A stretch of 64,000 nt of DNA, taken from contig NZ_CP084115.1 in NCBI RefSeq assembly GCF_020217465.1, positions 124,001 to 188,000 on the forward strand, in the 5' to 3' direction. The notes under the pieces were generated by a model that saw only the letters and a program-made list of their open reading frames with translations, did not search any database and was not told the origin of the DNA. The translations under genes were made by a program, and so were the position numbers. Source of the DNA: Cobetia amphilecti (GTDB lineage: Bacteria > Pseudomonadota > Gammaproteobacteria > Pseudomonadales > Halomonadaceae). Shown piece after piece: positions 35,752 to 44,969 of the stretch (positions are counted from its first letter, which is position 1; every line of letters begins with the position of its first letter).

Positions 35752-35799
35752 GTTTCAGCGGCTGATGATGTACCAGCGGCCGATGATGTTTCAGGAGAG
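35752..35799. repeat. 18-bp tandem repeat running into the ATPase ribosome binding site
   Basis: ATGTTTCAGCGGCTGATG (35752-35769) and ATGTACCAGCGGCCGATG (35770-35787) are followed by a partial copy ATGTTTCAGGAG (35788-35799). The last bases of the partial copy form the AGGAG of the next gene. Confidence 0.75.
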
Positions 35800-35805
35800 T
35801 GCGCC

Positions 35806-36696
35806 ATGAGCGCTGAGACGATGCTTGATCCGCGAGCGATGAATTCCCCGGCCGATCGCCACGCCGCGGCCACCACCGATACCCTGCGAGCTAACGAGCT
35901 GTCGCTGGGCTATGGCGCGCGCCAGCGCCATGTCACCGTGATCGATTCGCTGACCCTGGGGCTGCCCGACGGCAAGGTGACGGCGATCGTCGGGCCCAAT
36001 GGCTGTGGCAAGTCGACACTGCTGGCAGGGCTGGCACGCCTGCAGTTGCCTGAGTCAGGCGCGGTGCTGCTGGAAGGCAAGGACATTCACGCCTACAAGC
36101 GGCGCGAAGTGGCCCAGCGCATCGCGCTGCTGCCTCAGGAGACGCATTCGCCCGAGGGGGTAACGGTACATGAGCTGGTGCGTTTCGGTCGTCAGCCCTA
36201 TCAGGGCGCGCTGAGTCAGTGGTCTGAGGAGGATCAACGGCTGGTGGCCGAGGCGATGGCCGCCGCCGACATCGAGAGCCTGGCGGACCGTGAGCTGGCC
36301 TCGATGTCCGGCGGGCAGCGCCAGCGCGCTTGGATCGCCATGGCGCTGGCACAGCAGACGCCCTTGCTGCTGCTGGATGAGCCGACCTCGGCGCTGGATC
36401 TCGGCCACCAGATCGAGGTCTTCGAGCTGATCCAGCGTCTGGCCCATGAAGAGGGCAAGACCATCGTGATGGTGGTGCATGATCTGGCCAGCGCCTGCCG
36501 CTATGCCGACCACATCGTGGCCATGCATGCAGGCCACGTGATCGCCGAGGGCGCGCCCGCTGAGGTGGTGACGCCGGAGCTGGTGCGCAAGCTCTATGGA
36601 GTCGAGTGCCGCCTGATCCCCGACCCCGACACCGGCACACCGCTGCTGATCGGCGTGCGCCGCACCAGCGAGCGCCTGAGCGGCAGCGCGACCTGA
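35806..36696 (+). CDS. Iron/siderophore-type ABC transporter ATPase
   Basis: This 296-residue nucleotide-binding subunit has all ABC motifs: Walker A GPNGCGKST at 63-71, the Q-loop in LLPQETHS, signature MSGGQ at 167-171, Walker B LLLLDEP at 187-193 and the H-loop in VVHDLASA. It is closest to the FepC/FhuC class, as expected beside FecCD permeases. AGGAGA supports ATG 35806 rather than the longer open frame. The last gene of the importer operon, it is followed by a repeat-rich spacer and a terminator. Confidence 0.94.
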   Translation: MSAETMLDPRAMNSPADRHAAATTDTLRANELSLGYGARQRHVTVIDSLTLGLPDGKVTAIVGPNGCGKSTLLAGLARLQLPESGAVLLEGKDIHAYKRREVAQRIALLPQETHSPEGVTVHELVRFGRQPYQGALSQWSEEDQRLVAEAMAAADIESLADRELASMSGGQRQRAWIAMALAQQTPLLLLDEPTSALDLGHQIEVFELIQRLAHEEGKTIVMVVHDLASACRYADHIVAMHAGHVIAEGAPAEVVTPELVRKLYGVECRLIPDPDTGTPLLIGVRRTSERLSGSAT

Positions 36697-36794
36697 GGCC
36701 GAGACTGTGGCCATGACGGGTGCTGTGGCGCCTGCGTGGCCGCTGCCGGGCCTTGCGCAGGCCTGAGAGAGGGGCTTTAGAGGCCTGAGAGGGT

Positions 36795-36834
36795 GACTTG
36801 AGAGGGCAGCTTGATAGGGCGACTTGAGAGAGCG
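36795..36834. repeat. Degenerate tandem repeat downstream of the ABC operon
   Basis: Units GACTTGAGAGGGCA, GCTTGATAGGGC and GACTTGAGAGAGCG follow one another, and related GGCCTGAGAG copies precede them (about 36770-36791). The spacer has no gene. Confidence 0.65.
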
Positions 36835-36880
36835 CTCGGCCTCTGACAGGAAAGCCCCAGCCAGCACTGATCGCCCACAA

Positions 36881-36914
36881 ACAGAAAGGCCTCCCCGAAG
36901 GGAGGCCTTTCTGT
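36881..36914. terminator. Bidirectional intrinsic terminator
   Basis: ACAGAAAGGCCTCCC pairs exactly with GGGAGGCCTTTCTGT around a CGAA loop. It closes the ABC operon and also the tmRNA gene coming from the other side. Confidence 0.9.
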
Positions 36915-36922
36915 CACGGATA

Positions 36923-37277
36923 TGGTGGAGGCGACGGGAGTCGAACCCGTGTCCGCCGGCACTCCGCCTTCGGCTCTACATGCTTAGTTTCATTATTTGA
37001 TTTAACACTACTGCCGCCAATGAACAGGCTACAGCAATGCGATTCTCTGAGTTTTAATCTCGACCTTAGAGACGTCGGCCAAGACGATCCTGTTTATACG
37101 GGCTCGTTCTCAATCCACCTTGAACAGGCGCAACGGTATCATGAGCAGCTTATGCAGCTAGAGCGTAGTTGTCGTCGTTTGCGACTATATATTTGCAACG
37201 TTTTATTTACGAGATACGTTACGATCTCGGCATGCACCTCAGGGTTTGCCACCAGCGTCGAATGCCAGAACGCCCCC
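36923..37277 (-). ncRNA. ssrA: Transfer-messenger RNA (tmRNA)
   Basis: A gene of 355 nt. The 5' end GGGGGCG pairs with the 3' CGCCTCC to form the alanine-type acceptor stem (third pair G-U), and the gene ends in an encoded CCA. The T-arm GGTTCGACTCC is visible. The resume codon and tag (37182 down to 37150) read GCA AAC GAC GAC AAC TAC GCT CTA GCT GCA TAA, giving ANDDNYALAA. tmRNA rescues stalled ribosomes and marks the product for proteolysis, for example by the FtsH encoded in this window. Its partner smpB lies 135 bp upstream on the same strand. Open frames within the region are not genes. Confidence 0.97.
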
Positions 37278-37412
37278 ATAACAGTGTTACCACTTTACTG
37301 CGTTGCTACGTCTTCATCATAACAGGTGGGGACTGTGCTACGCCAGTTCAAGCGTTCAGGAAAATTTCTGACCTGACAGTAGCTTGCTGGCGTGAGCTGC
37401 CTCACGCTGCCC

Positions 37413-37889
37413 TCAGCGGTCGCGCAGGATACGGGCTTTCTGACGGTTCCAGTCACGGTCTTTCTCGGTGGCGCGCTTGTCGTGCAGCTTCTTGCCTTCC
37501 ACCAGCGCGATCTCGCACTTCACGATCGCATTCTTCCAGTACAGCTTGACCGGCACACAGGTGTGGCCCTTGTCCTGGGTGCGCGAGAAGATGCGTGCGA
37601 TCTGCTTCTTGTGCAACAGCAGCTTGCGCGTGCGCTGCGGGTCCGCCACCGCGTGGGTGTTGGCGGTTTCCAGCGGATGGATGTGGCAGCCCAGCAGCCA
37701 GGCTTCGGCATTCTTGATCACGATATAGGTATCGGTCAGCTGGCCCTTGCCTGCGCGCAGCGCCTTCACTTCCCAGCCTGCCAGTACCAGACCCGCTTCG
37801 AAGGTTTCCTCGATGTGGTACTCGTGGCGTGCCTTCTTGTTCTGGGCGATCAGATTGCCGCCCTGTTCGGGTTTCTTTTTCTTGCCCAT
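37413..37889 (-). CDS. smpB: SsrA-binding protein SmpB
   Basis: This 158-residue RNA-binding protein is required for tmRNA function in trans-translation. Family motifs are [40 protein letters not shown] and the basic C-terminal tail [19 protein letters not shown] that enters the mRNA channel. GAGG precedes ATG 37889. It lies directly upstream of ssrA in the same orientation, the conserved arrangement, and is divergent from ratA. Confidence 0.97.
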   Translation of the reverse strand: MGKKKKPEQGGNLIAQNKKARHEYHIEETFEAGLVLAGWEVKALRAGKGQLTDTYIVIKNAEAWLLGCHIHPLETANTHAVADPQRTRKLLLHKKQIARIFSRTQDKGHTCVPVKLYWKNAIVKCEIALVEGKKLHDKRATEKDRDWNRQKARILRDR

Positions 37890-38051
37890 GTTGCCTCATT
37901 TGTCGTGTGCGCCTGCCGTCATCCAGTGTGGATATGGCACATCCTTCTGGATGGGGGGAGGCGTGTTACCATTCAAGGCCAGACGGCACTTCATGCGCCG
38001 GCCCATTGTTCATGATACGCATGCTGCGTATCCAAGTCAGCGGAGAGCTAG

Positions 38052-38489
38052 ATGCCTACGGTCAACCGGTCTGCCCTGGTGCGGCATTCGGCCCGGGCAA
38101 TGTTCGATCTGGTCAATGATTTCGAGCGTTATCCCGAATTCCTGTCCGGCTGCAGCAACGCGGAATTGCTGGAACGTGATGAGGACCATCTCAAGGGCAG
38201 GCTCACCCTGTCCAAGGCAGGCATGCAGCAGAGCTTCGTTACGCGCAATGACCTGTATGCCCCCGAGCGGATAGAGCTGAACCTGGTCGATGGCCCCTTC
38301 AAGCGTCTGCAGGGGACCTGGCTGTTCACGCCACTGGGCGAAGACGCCTGCAAGGTCTCGCTCGAGATGGACTTCGAGTTCAGCAATCGCCTGCTGGGCA
38401 TGGCGTTCGGCAAGCTGTTCAGTCAGGTCGCCGCTCAGATGGTCGAGGCCTTCACGCGCCGCGCTGACCAGATCTACACCCAGCGCTGA
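38052..38489 (+). CDS. ratA: RatA / coenzyme Q-binding START-domain protein
   Basis: This 145-residue protein has a START/polyketide-cyclase fold: VNRSALVRHSARAMFDLVNDFERYPEFLSGC at the N-terminus, LVDGPFKRLQGTWLFTPL in the middle and FSNRLLGMAFGKLF at the end. In E. coli the homologue is described as RatA, which blocks 70S subunit joining; the family is also related to the ubiquinone-binding Coq10. Either role is possible. It is followed by rnfH, the usual pair beside smpB. The ATG at 38052 is the first in frame with the domain. Confidence 0.9.
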   Translation: MPTVNRSALVRHSARAMFDLVNDFERYPEFLSGCSNAELLERDEDHLKGRLTLSKAGMQQSFVTRNDLYAPERIELNLVDGPFKRLQGTWLFTPLGEDACKVSLEMDFEFSNRLLGMAFGKLFSQVAAQMVEAFTRRADQIYTQR

Positions 38490-38576
38490 CACCTGGCCGT
38501 TGGCCAGGGTGCAACGCCGCGCAGGTGATATATCGCACAGGTGGTATATAAAGGTGGCGAGAGCAAAGGAGCAGAC

Positions 38577-38888
38577 ATGACAGATAGAATCACGGTCGAG
38601 GTGGCCTATGCGCTGCCCGACAAGCAGAAGATCGTCTCGCTGGCGGTCGCCCCCGGTACCACGGCGCGCGAGGCCGTGCGCATGGCGCGTCTGGAGCAGC
38701 ACTTTCCGACGATTGCCGCCGAGGTGTTTCTCGAGGCGGACCTGGGTATCTTCGGCAAGGCGCTGCGCAAGCCCGATGAGCATGTGCTGGACGCCGGGGA
38801 CCGGGTCGAGGTCTATCGCGCCTTGATCACCGACCCCAAGCTTGCGCGCAAGCGGCGCGCCGACAAGGCCGCTCGCGCCGCTCAGTAA
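38577..38888 (+). CDS. rnfH: RnfH family ubiquitin-like protein
   Basis: This 103-residue beta-grasp protein has ITVEVAYALPDKQKIVSLAVAPGTTAREAV, LGIFGKALRKPDEHVLDAGDRVEVYRAL and a basic tail (ARKRRADKAARAAQ). RnfH (also listed as RatB in the ratAB pair) has no firmly established activity. AAGGAG is ideally spaced before ATG 38577. It probably shares a transcript with ratA, 87 bp upstream, and ends at a strong bidirectional terminator. Confidence 0.9.
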   Translation: MTDRITVEVAYALPDKQKIVSLAVAPGTTAREAVRMARLEQHFPTIAAEVFLEADLGIFGKALRKPDEHVLDAGDRVEVYRALITDPKLARKRRADKAARAAQ

Positions 38889-38912
38889 GACGAGATACAG
38901 GCGAGAATCAAA

Positions 38913-38946
38913 AACAGCGGGGCACCTTGAAAGGTGCCCCGCTGTT
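38913..38946. terminator. Bidirectional intrinsic terminator between rnfH and bamE
   Basis: AACAGCGGGGCACCTT pairs exactly with AAGGTGCCCCGCTGTT around GA. It lies between convergent genes. Confidence 0.88.
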
Positions 38947-38980
38947 GTTCTGGCTTGTCACTGAGTGAAGAGGTCAGTGA

Positions 38981-39409
38981 TCAGCGCTCTTCAGGCAGGT
39001 CGGCTGCGCCTGCCTTGGGTTCAGCACGGTTAGGCTGTGCCGCGCGAGGGTCGATGTCCAGGTCCGGCACGATGACGGTTTCCTGGTCGATGTCGCCGCT
39101 CTTGTCGATGTTGGAGAGTGAATCGCCTGCGAAGGTCAACGTCACGCGCTTGTTGATGATTTCGCCATCCGCTTTCTTGAGGCGATAGACGTAGTCCCAG
39201 CTATCCTCACTGAAGGGGGCGGTCAGCAGCGGTGAGCCCATCACGTAGATGACCTGTTCGCGGCTCATGCCCGGCTTCAATTGCTCGACCATTTCCGGCT
39301 TGATCAGGTTGCCCTGAGGAAGGTCGCGCTTGTAGACGCTGAAGTAGCTGCACCCGGTGAGCAGCGACAGGGCGCTGCAAAAGGCGACTGTTTTGATCAA
39401 GTTTTGCAT
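38981..39409 (-). CDS. bamE: Outer-membrane assembly lipoprotein BamE
   Basis: This 142-residue lipoprotein has the lipobox SLLTGC with Cys20. The BamE/SmpA core is YKRDLPQGNLIKPEMVEQLKPGMSREQV with MGSPLLTAPF, followed by WDYVYRL. It is part of the Bam complex that inserts beta-barrel proteins. The last 30 residues (after DLDIDPRAAQ) form a Pro/Ala/Glu tail absent from E. coli BamE. It is divergent from fur across 78 bp, a common gammaproteobacterial arrangement. Confidence 0.95.
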   Translation of the reverse strand: MQNLIKTVAFCSALSLLTGCSYFSVYKRDLPQGNLIKPEMVEQLKPGMSREQVIYVMGSPLLTAPFSEDSWDYVYRLKKADGEIINKRVTLTFAGDSLSNIDKSGDIDQETVIVPDLDIDPRAAQPNRAEPKAGAADLPEER

Positions 39410-39487
39410 TTGCCCTGAAGATTCCCTATCGTTTTGCCTTGGCCGATCATACCTGATACATCAAGCGACTGCGAAGAGTACCCCAGC

Positions 39488-39910
39488 ATGGCCGATCAGA
39501 ACCATGAACTGCGCAAGGCGGGACTCAAGGTAACCCTACCGCGAGTCAAGATCCTGCAGATCCTCGAGAAATCGACGGATCGACACCTGAGTGCCGAGGA
39601 CGTGTACAAGGCGTTGCTTGAGGCTGGCGAAGATGTCGGTCTGGCGACGGTTTATCGTGTGCTCACCCAGTTTGAAACAGCGGGACTGGTGATGCGTCAC
39701 AACTTCGATGGCGGTCACGCCGTCTTCGAACTGTCCCAGGAAGAACACCATGACCACATGGTATGTCTGGACAGCGGCGAGATCATAGAGTTCTGTGATC
39801 CCGAGATCGAGCGCCGTCAGCGCGAGATCGTCGAGGAGCACGGCTATGAGCTGGTCGAGCATGCGCTAGTGCTCTACGTGCGCCCCAAGGGCGACAAGAG
39901 CGATAGCTGA
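39488..39910 (+). CDS. fur: Ferric uptake regulator Fur
   Basis: This 140-residue metal-dependent repressor has its winged helix at about 10-80 (LKVTLPRVKILQILEKS and GLATVYRVLTQFETAGLV). The metal region EEHHDHMVCLDSGEIIEFCD has the HHDH cluster at 87-90 but only Cys93 and Cys103, not the CxxC pair of E. coli Fur. Structural zinc binding by a CxxC is therefore absent, as in other Fur proteins that lack it. ATG 39488 is favoured over the open frame from 39434. It may control the siderophore importer about 7 kb away. Confidence 0.96.
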   Translation: MADQNHELRKAGLKVTLPRVKILQILEKSTDRHLSAEDVYKALLEAGEDVGLATVYRVLTQFETAGLVMRHNFDGGHAVFELSQEEHHDHMVCLDSGEIIEFCDPEIERRQREIVEEHGYELVEHALVLYVRPKGDKSDS

Positions 39911-39956
39911 CGCGGGTTGCGTCAGGGATGACGTGGCTGGAGAGCCTTCTCCGGCC

Positions 39957-40000
39957 AGATACACGAACGGCCGCCCTCAGGGGCGGCCGTTCATGTATCT
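39957..40000. terminator. Bidirectional intrinsic terminator between fur and recN
   Basis: GAACGGCCGCCC (39965-39976) pairs with GGGCGGCCGTTC (39981-39992) around a TCAG loop. The outer AGATACA and TGTATCT arms extend the stem across one mismatch. Confidence 0.85.
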
Positions 40001-40110
40001 GGCGTGCATGTTTCCTCAATCCATGACTCTGGCGTTCGTCTTGTTGAGGAGCGTCATTGGACGAATGGACGTCGCTGGCAGTGCATGAACGGCGACTTAG
40101 ACGACAGCGC

Positions 40111-41781
40111 TCAGTGGCGGCTGTCGGCAGCGCCCAGCATCTCGCGGGCATGGGCGAGGGTCTGCTCGGAGAGATGAATGCCGCCCAGCATGCGTGCCAG
40201 CTCGCGCACGCGGCCGCTTTCATCCAGCAGCGCCATGTGGGTGCGGGTCGTGTCCTTCTCGGCCTGCTTCTCTATATGCAGGTGCTGATGCGCCTGTGCG
40301 GCGACCTGCGGCAGGTGCGTGACGGTCAGCACCTGGCCCTTGTCGCCCAGGCGACGCAGCAGCTGGCCGACGATCTCGGCGGTGGCGCCGGAGATGCCGA
40401 CATCGACTTCATCGAAGACCAGGCTGGGGATGGTCGAGCGACTGGCGGCCACGACCTGGATCGCCAGTGACACACGCGAGAGCTCGCCGCCGGAGGCCAC
40501 CTTGGCCAGCGCACGTGGCGGCTGGCCCGGGTTGGCGCTGATGCGGAAGTGGATACGCTCCATGCCTTCCGGCTGCGGGCGCTCCCGCGCCTCGATGGCG
40601 ACCTCGAAGGTGGCCTTGCCCATGCCGAGGAAGGCCAGCTGGTCCTGGATGTCGCTGGCCAGTTGCGGGGCGGCAGTGGCGCGTTTGGCGCTCACCTCAC
40701 TCGCCAGCCCCTTCCAGGCCTCGCGACGCTGAGCCACTTCTTCCCGCAAGGCTTCGATGGCCTCCTCATCGCCACCCAGGCCGTCGAGTTCTTCGCTCAG
40801 ACGCTGATGAAGGCCATGCAGCTCGTCCGGCATCACATGATGCTTGCGCGCGATCTGGTGAATGCGGCTCAGGCGCTCATCGACGAAGGCGAGACGCTCG
40901 GGATCGAGTTCGGTGACTTCCACGAACCGATGCAATTCACGCGCCGCTTCTTCTATCTGGATGCGCGCTTCCTCGAGCATGCCCAGCGCACTGGCCAGTG
41001 AGCCATGCTCGTTGCCCGGCAGATGCGCCAGACGTGCCAGGGCCTGGTTGAGGCGTGGCAGCGCACCTTCTTCGTCGTGATCACAGCATTCGGCGGCGGA
41101 CTGCGCCTCGGCCAGAATCTGCTCGGCATTGGCCAGCGTTTCCTGCTCCTGTTCCAGGGCTTCCAGCTCCCCTTCGCACAGCGCCAGTTCATCGAGCTCC
41201 TCGACCTGATAGCGCAGCAGCTGGCGACGTGCACGCACCTCATCGCCATCATTGCTCATGCGCTTGAGGCGACGATGCGCCTCCTGCCAGTGACGGAAGT
41301 CCTCGCGCAACTGGGCAGCCTGAGTCTCCAGGCCCGCATATTCGTCGAGCTGACGCAGATGCGTCTCTTCCTTGAGCAGGGAGTGATGGGCGTGCTGGGA
41401 GTGGATGTCGATCAGGTGCTCGCCCAGCTCGCGCAGGTCGGTGATGGTGCAGGGCGTGCCGTTGATCCAGGCCTTGGAGCGGCCGCTGGCGGTGATGACG
41501 CGACGCAGCAGGCAGTCGTCGCTGCCCAGTTCGCGCTCATCCAGCCACTGACGGGCGTCGCCAAGCTCACTGATATCGAAACGCGCGATGAGGTCGGCGC
41601 GGTCGGCGCCATGGCGCACGCTGCCGGCATCGGCACGCTCGCCCAGACACAGGCCGAGGGCGCCGAGCAGGATGGACTTGCCGGCACCGGTCTCGCCGGT
41701 GATGGCGGTCATGCCGCGGCGGAAATCGAGTTCCAGCGTTTCGACGATGGCAAAATCTTGGATGGCGAGTTGCAGCAGCAT
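40111..41781 (-). CDS. recN: DNA repair protein RecN
   Basis: This 556-residue SMC-like ATPase is induced by DNA damage and holds broken ends together. It has the Walker A motif GETGAGKSI (residues 29-37), long coiled-coil arms (about 155-370, for example LALCEGELEALEQEQETLANAEQ), an ABC signature region in ASGGELSRVSLAIQV, and Walker B in LVFDEVDVGISG. Length is standard. A cluster of LexA-like half-sites lies 90-125 bp upstream. It converges on fur with a terminator between. Confidence 0.96.
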   Translation of the reverse strand: MLLQLAIQDFAIVETLELDFRRGMTAITGETGAGKSILLGALGLCLGERADAGSVRHGADRADLIARFDISELGDARQWLDERELGSDDCLLRRVITASGRSKAWINGTPCTITDLRELGEHLIDIHSQHAHHSLLKEETHLRQLDEYAGLETQAAQLREDFRHWQEAHRRLKRMSNDGDEVRARRQLLRYQVEELDELALCEGELEALEQEQETLANAEQILAEAQSAAECCDHDEEGALPRLNQALARLAHLPGNEHGSLASALGMLEEARIQIEEAARELHRFVEVTELDPERLAFVDERLSRIHQIARKHHVMPDELHGLHQRLSEELDGLGGDEEAIEALREEVAQRREAWKGLASEVSAKRATAAPQLASDIQDQLAFLGMGKATFEVAIEARERPQPEGMERIHFRISANPGQPPRALAKVASGGELSRVSLAIQVVAASRSTIPSLVFDEVDVGISGATAEIVGQLLRRLGDKGQVLTVTHLPQVAAQAHQHLHIEKQAEKDTTRTHMALLDESGRVRELARMLGGIHLSEQTLAHAREMLGAADSRH

Positions 41782-41869
41782 GACTACCTCCGAGGGGGCT
41801 TTGACGTACGCCGTGCTGGGAGAACATCAGCGGACCCGGACTCGATGGGCGGGCTACGGTGTCGCCATA

Positions 41870-41906
41870 CAGTATGTTTATACAGTGAACATGGCTTTTT
41901 ATACAG
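41870..41906 (-). promoter_or_regulatory. LexA-like operator cluster upstream of recN
   Basis: The minus strand reads CTGTATAAACATACTG across 41885-41870, matching 13 of 16 positions of CTGTATATATATACAG; one core position (second A of ACAG) is wrong. Another CTGTAT half-site lies at 41906-41901, and a third half-site overlaps the first. recN is a classical SOS gene. Confidence 0.5.
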
Positions 41907-41966
41907 CACGTTCGGGTGGCCTTCAATCCATGCCGGACTCAGTGGGGAGAAAAGCCCGCGGCAAGG

Positions 41967-41994
41967 CTTGAGAAGCGATGTGCTGTCCCCATAT
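41967..41994 (+). promoter_or_regulatory. Sigma-32 heat-shock promoter of grpE
   Basis: CTTGAGA (41967-41973), a 13-bp spacer and CCCCATAT (41987-41994) match the RpoH consensus CTTGAAA-N13-CCCCATNT at all but one position. It lies 163 bp before the grpE start. Confidence 0.85.
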
Positions 41995-42157
41995 AGAGGC
42001 ACTGACACTTTCAGTCGGCAGCAATGGCCTGGCCTTGCTGCCTCTCAAGGCAACTCATGGCCTGTCTGTCAGCCAGTGCGCGTGATGCTTCGCGACAAGC
42101 TCAGCAGGCCACGAATCAGGGCAATGGCGCATAGACGCCGGCCCGCAGGAGATCAGC

Positions 42158-42781
42158 ATGGCTCAGGACCCGCAGACCCCGATGGATGAAGAGCTTCAGC
42201 GTGCCGCTCGCGATGCCGAGCCGCAGCCGGAAACGCCGGAAGGTGAAGTGATCGACAACGTACTGGATGCCGACGATACCGGCGCCGAAGGCTCTCTGGT
42301 GGACAACCCGGAAGCCGAGATGCTGGCCGCCCAGGTCGAAGAGCTTGAGCAGGCCGTCAAGGAAGCCAAGGACCAGGCGCTGCGTGCGGCTGCCGATGCG
42401 CAGAACGCGCGCCGTCGTGCCGAGCAGGACGCCGAGAAGGCGCGCAAGTTCGCGCTGGAGAAGTTCGTCAAGGAAATGCTGCCGGTGGTGGATTCCCTCG
42501 AGAAGGCACTGGAATCCATGTCGGGTGACGAAGCGGCCAAGACCCACGTCGAAGGCATCGAGATGACCTTGAAAATGCAGCTGGATGCCCTGAACAAGTC
42601 AGGCGTCGAGCAGCTGGATCCGCACGGCGAGCCCTTCGATCCGGAATACCATCAGGCTGTCGCCATGGTGCCGTCCCCGGACGCGGAGCCGAACAGCGTC
42701 ATCGACGTGATGCAGAAGGGTTACACCCTCAATGGTCGCCTGGTGCGTCCGGCGATGGTGGCAGTCAGCAAGGCCTCCTGA
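42158..42781 (+). CDS. grpE: Nucleotide exchange factor GrpE
   Basis: This 207-residue co-chaperone releases ADP from DnaK. It has an acidic disordered N-terminus (1-50), a long dimerising helix (about 55-110 with [20 protein letters not shown]) and the C-terminal beta domain with [35 protein letters not shown] and the final [16 protein letters not shown] precedes ATG 42158. A sigma-32 promoter drives it, and dnaK with its own promoter follows 203 bp later. Confidence 0.97.
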   Translation: MAQDPQTPMDEELQRAARDAEPQPETPEGEVIDNVLDADDTGAEGSLVDNPEAEMLAAQVEELEQAVKEAKDQALRAAADAQNARRRAEQDAEKARKFALEKFVKEMLPVVDSLEKALESMSGDEAAKTHVEGIEMTLKMQLDALNKSGVEQLDPHGEPFDPEYHQAVAMVPSPDAEPNSVIDVMQKGYTLNGRLVRPAMVAVSKAS

Positions 42782-42872
42782 GGCCTGCGCGCTCCCGACG
42801 CCCGATAGGCGTTGGATCGCGCCCTGTGGGGGCTCAGGGCGATCCGGCCCGGGAAAATTTGCCCGGCCGGGT

Positions 42873-42900
42873 CTTGAAACCCTGACACGCGACCCCATCT
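42873..42900 (+). promoter_or_regulatory. Sigma-32 heat-shock promoter of dnaK
   Basis: CTTGAAA (42873-42879), exactly 13 bp and CCCCATCT (42893-42900) match the RpoH consensus perfectly. The dnaK ATG is 84 bp downstream. Confidence 0.93.
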
Positions 42901-42984
42901 AGAGAAACAAGTTCAGGCACCGACACAAGGTGCCGACATCCAGACTTATCTTTCAGGCTAGCAACAGATTCGAGGTATACGATT

Positions 42985-44907
42985 ATGGGACGCATCATCG
43001 GTATTGACTTGGGTACTACCAACTCCTGTGTGGCAGTGCTCGACGGCGAGAAAACCAAGGTCATCGAAAACGCTGAAGGCGGTCGCACCACACCGTCCAT
43101 CATCGCTTACACCGACGACAACGAGATTCTGGTCGGCCAGTCGGCCAAGCGTCAGGCAGTGACCAACCCGGAGAACACCCTCTTCGCGGTCAAGCGCCTG
43201 ATCGGTCGCAAGTTCAAGGATGATGTGGTTCAGAAAGACATCAAGATGGTGCCGTACAAGATTGTCGAAGCCGACAACGGTGACGCCTGGGTGCAGGTGA
43301 AAGACAAGAAGATGGCACCGCCGCAGATCAGTGCGGAAATCCTCAAGAAGATGAAGAAGACCGCGGAAGACTACCTCGGTGAAGAAGTCACCGAAGCCGT
43401 CATCACCGTGCCGGCCTACTTCAACGATTCCCAGCGTCAGGCGACCAAGGACGCCGGCCGCATCGCGGGTCTCGACGTCAAGCGCATCATCAACGAGCCG
43501 ACTGCCGCAGCCCTCGCCTACGGCATGGACAAGTCTCGTGGTGACAAGACCATCGCGGTCTACGACCTGGGCGGCGGTACCTTCGATATCTCCATCATCG
43601 AAGTCGCCGACGTCGACGGTGAGACCCAGTTCGAAGTGCTCGCCACCAACGGCGACACCTTCTTGGGTGGTGAAGATTTCGACATGCACCTGATCAACTA
43701 CCTGGTTGACCAGTTCAAGGCAGACAGCGGTATCGATCTGTCCGGCGACAACCTCGCCATGCAGCGTCTGAAGGAAGCTGCCGAGAAGGCCAAGATCGAG
43801 CTGTCCAGCGCTCAGCAGACCGACGTGAACCTGCCGTACATCACGGCTGACAACACCGGTCCGAAGCACCTGAACGTCAAGGTGACCCGTTCCAAGCTCG
43901 AGTCTCTGGTCGACGACTTGGTCGCACGCTCCCTGAAGCCGTGCCAGACCGCGCTGTCCGACGCCGGCCTGTCCGCCTCCGAGATCGACGACGTCATCCT
44001 GGTCGGTGGTCAGACCCGCATGCCGCTGGTGCAGTCCAAGGTGGCCGAGTTCTTCGGCAAGGAAGCTCGCAAGGACGTCAACCCGGATGAAGCGGTCGCC
44101 GTCGGCGCCGGCATCCAGGGCGGCGTGCTGGGCGGCGACGTCAAGGACGTGCTGCTGCTGGACGTGACCCCGCTGACCCTCGGTATCGAGACCATGGGTG
44201 GCGTGCTGACGCCGCTGATCGAGAAGAACACCACCATCCCGACCAAGAAGTCCCAGGTGTTCTCCACCGCTGATGACAACCAGGGCGCGGTGACCATCCA
44301 CGTCCTGCAGGGTGAGCGCAAGCAGGCCGCGCAGAACAAGTCTCTGGGTCGCTTCGACCTGGCCGACATTCCGCCGGCGCCGCGCGGTGTGCCGCAGATC
44401 GAAGTCGCCTTCGACCTGGATGCCAACGGTATCCTGAACGTGTCCGCCAAGGACAAGGCGACCGGCAAGGAGCAGTCCATCGTCATCAAGTCTTCCGGCG
44501 GCCTGTCCGACGACGAGATCGAACAGATGGTGCGTGACGCGGAAGCCAACGCCGACGAAGACAAGAAGTTCGAGGAAATGGTCCAGCTGCGCAATCAGGC
44601 CGACGGCATGATTCACGCGACCAAGAAGACCCTGACCGAAGCCGGTGACAAGGCCGAAGCCAGCGAGAAGGAAGCCATCGAGACGGCGATCTCCGAGCTG
44701 GAAGAAGCCCTGAAAGGCGACGACAAGGATGCGATCCAGGCCAAGCTGGATGCACTGACCGAAGCGTCCGGCAACCTGGCGCAGAAGCTCTACGCCGAGC
44801 AGGGCGCCCAGGGTGAGCAGGCTGCCGAAGGTCAGGCTGGCAAGAAGCAGGACGACGACGTGGTTGACGCCGAGTACGAGGAAGTCAACGACGACAAGAA
44901 GTCCTGA
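42985..44907 (+). CDS. dnaK: Chaperone DnaK (Hsp70)
   Basis: This 640-residue ATPase chaperone has its nucleotide-binding domain at 1-385, with [15 protein letters not shown] at the start, [13 protein letters not shown] and [14 protein letters not shown]. Then come the interdomain linker ([13 protein letters not shown]), the substrate-binding domain and a helical lid. The C-terminal tail ends [12 protein letters not shown] with the EEVD-like motif of bacterial Hsp70s. It works with GrpE and DnaJ encoded on either side. Length is typical. Confidence 0.98.
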   Translation: MGRIIGIDLGTTNSCVAVLDGEKTKVIENAEGGRTTPSIIAYTDDNEILVGQSAKRQAVTNPENTLFAVKRLIGRKFKDDVVQKDIKMVPYKIVEADNGDAWVQVKDKKMAPPQISAEILKKMKKTAEDYLGEEVTEAVITVPAYFNDSQRQATKDAGRIAGLDVKRIINEPTAAALAYGMDKSRGDKTIAVYDLGGGTFDISIIEVADVDGETQFEVLATNGDTFLGGEDFDMHLINYLVDQFKADSGIDLSGDNLAMQRLKEAAEKAKIELSSAQQTDVNLPYITADNTGPKHLNVKVTRSKLESLVDDLVARSLKPCQTALSDAGLSASEIDDVILVGGQTRMPLVQSKVAEFFGKEARKDVNPDEAVAVGAGIQGGVLGGDVKDVLLLDVTPLTLGIETMGGVLTPLIEKNTTIPTKKSQVFSTADDNQGAVTIHVLQGERKQAAQNKSLGRFDLADIPPAPRGVPQIEVAFDLDANGILNVSAKDKATGKEQSIVIKSSGGLSDDEIEQMVRDAEANADEDKKFEEMVQLRNQADGMIHATKKTLTEAGDKAEASEKEAIETAISELEEALKGDDKDAIQAKLDALTEASGNLAQKLYAEQGAQGEQAAEGQAGKKQDDDVVDAEYEEVNDDKKS

Positions 44908-44931
44908 GGGATTTCTTGAACGACGTCTGAT

Positions 44932-44969
44932 GACAGCGCGGGAGCCTTGTGAAGGTGTCCCGCGTTGTC
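44932..44969 (+). terminator. Partial terminator-like hairpin in the dnaK-dnaJ spacer
   Basis: GACAGCGCGGGA (44932-44943) pairs with TCCCGCGTTGTC (44958-44969), with one G-U pair, followed by GTTTGC. Two smaller hairpins follow in the spacer, one of them GGCAGCC-TCA-GGCTGCC at 45037-45053. Confidence 0.5.

Noticed and set aside
36923-37410. Plus-strand small ORFs over the tmRNA gene
   Set aside because: The region folds as tmRNA with acceptor stem, CCA end and tag frame; these frames are incidental.
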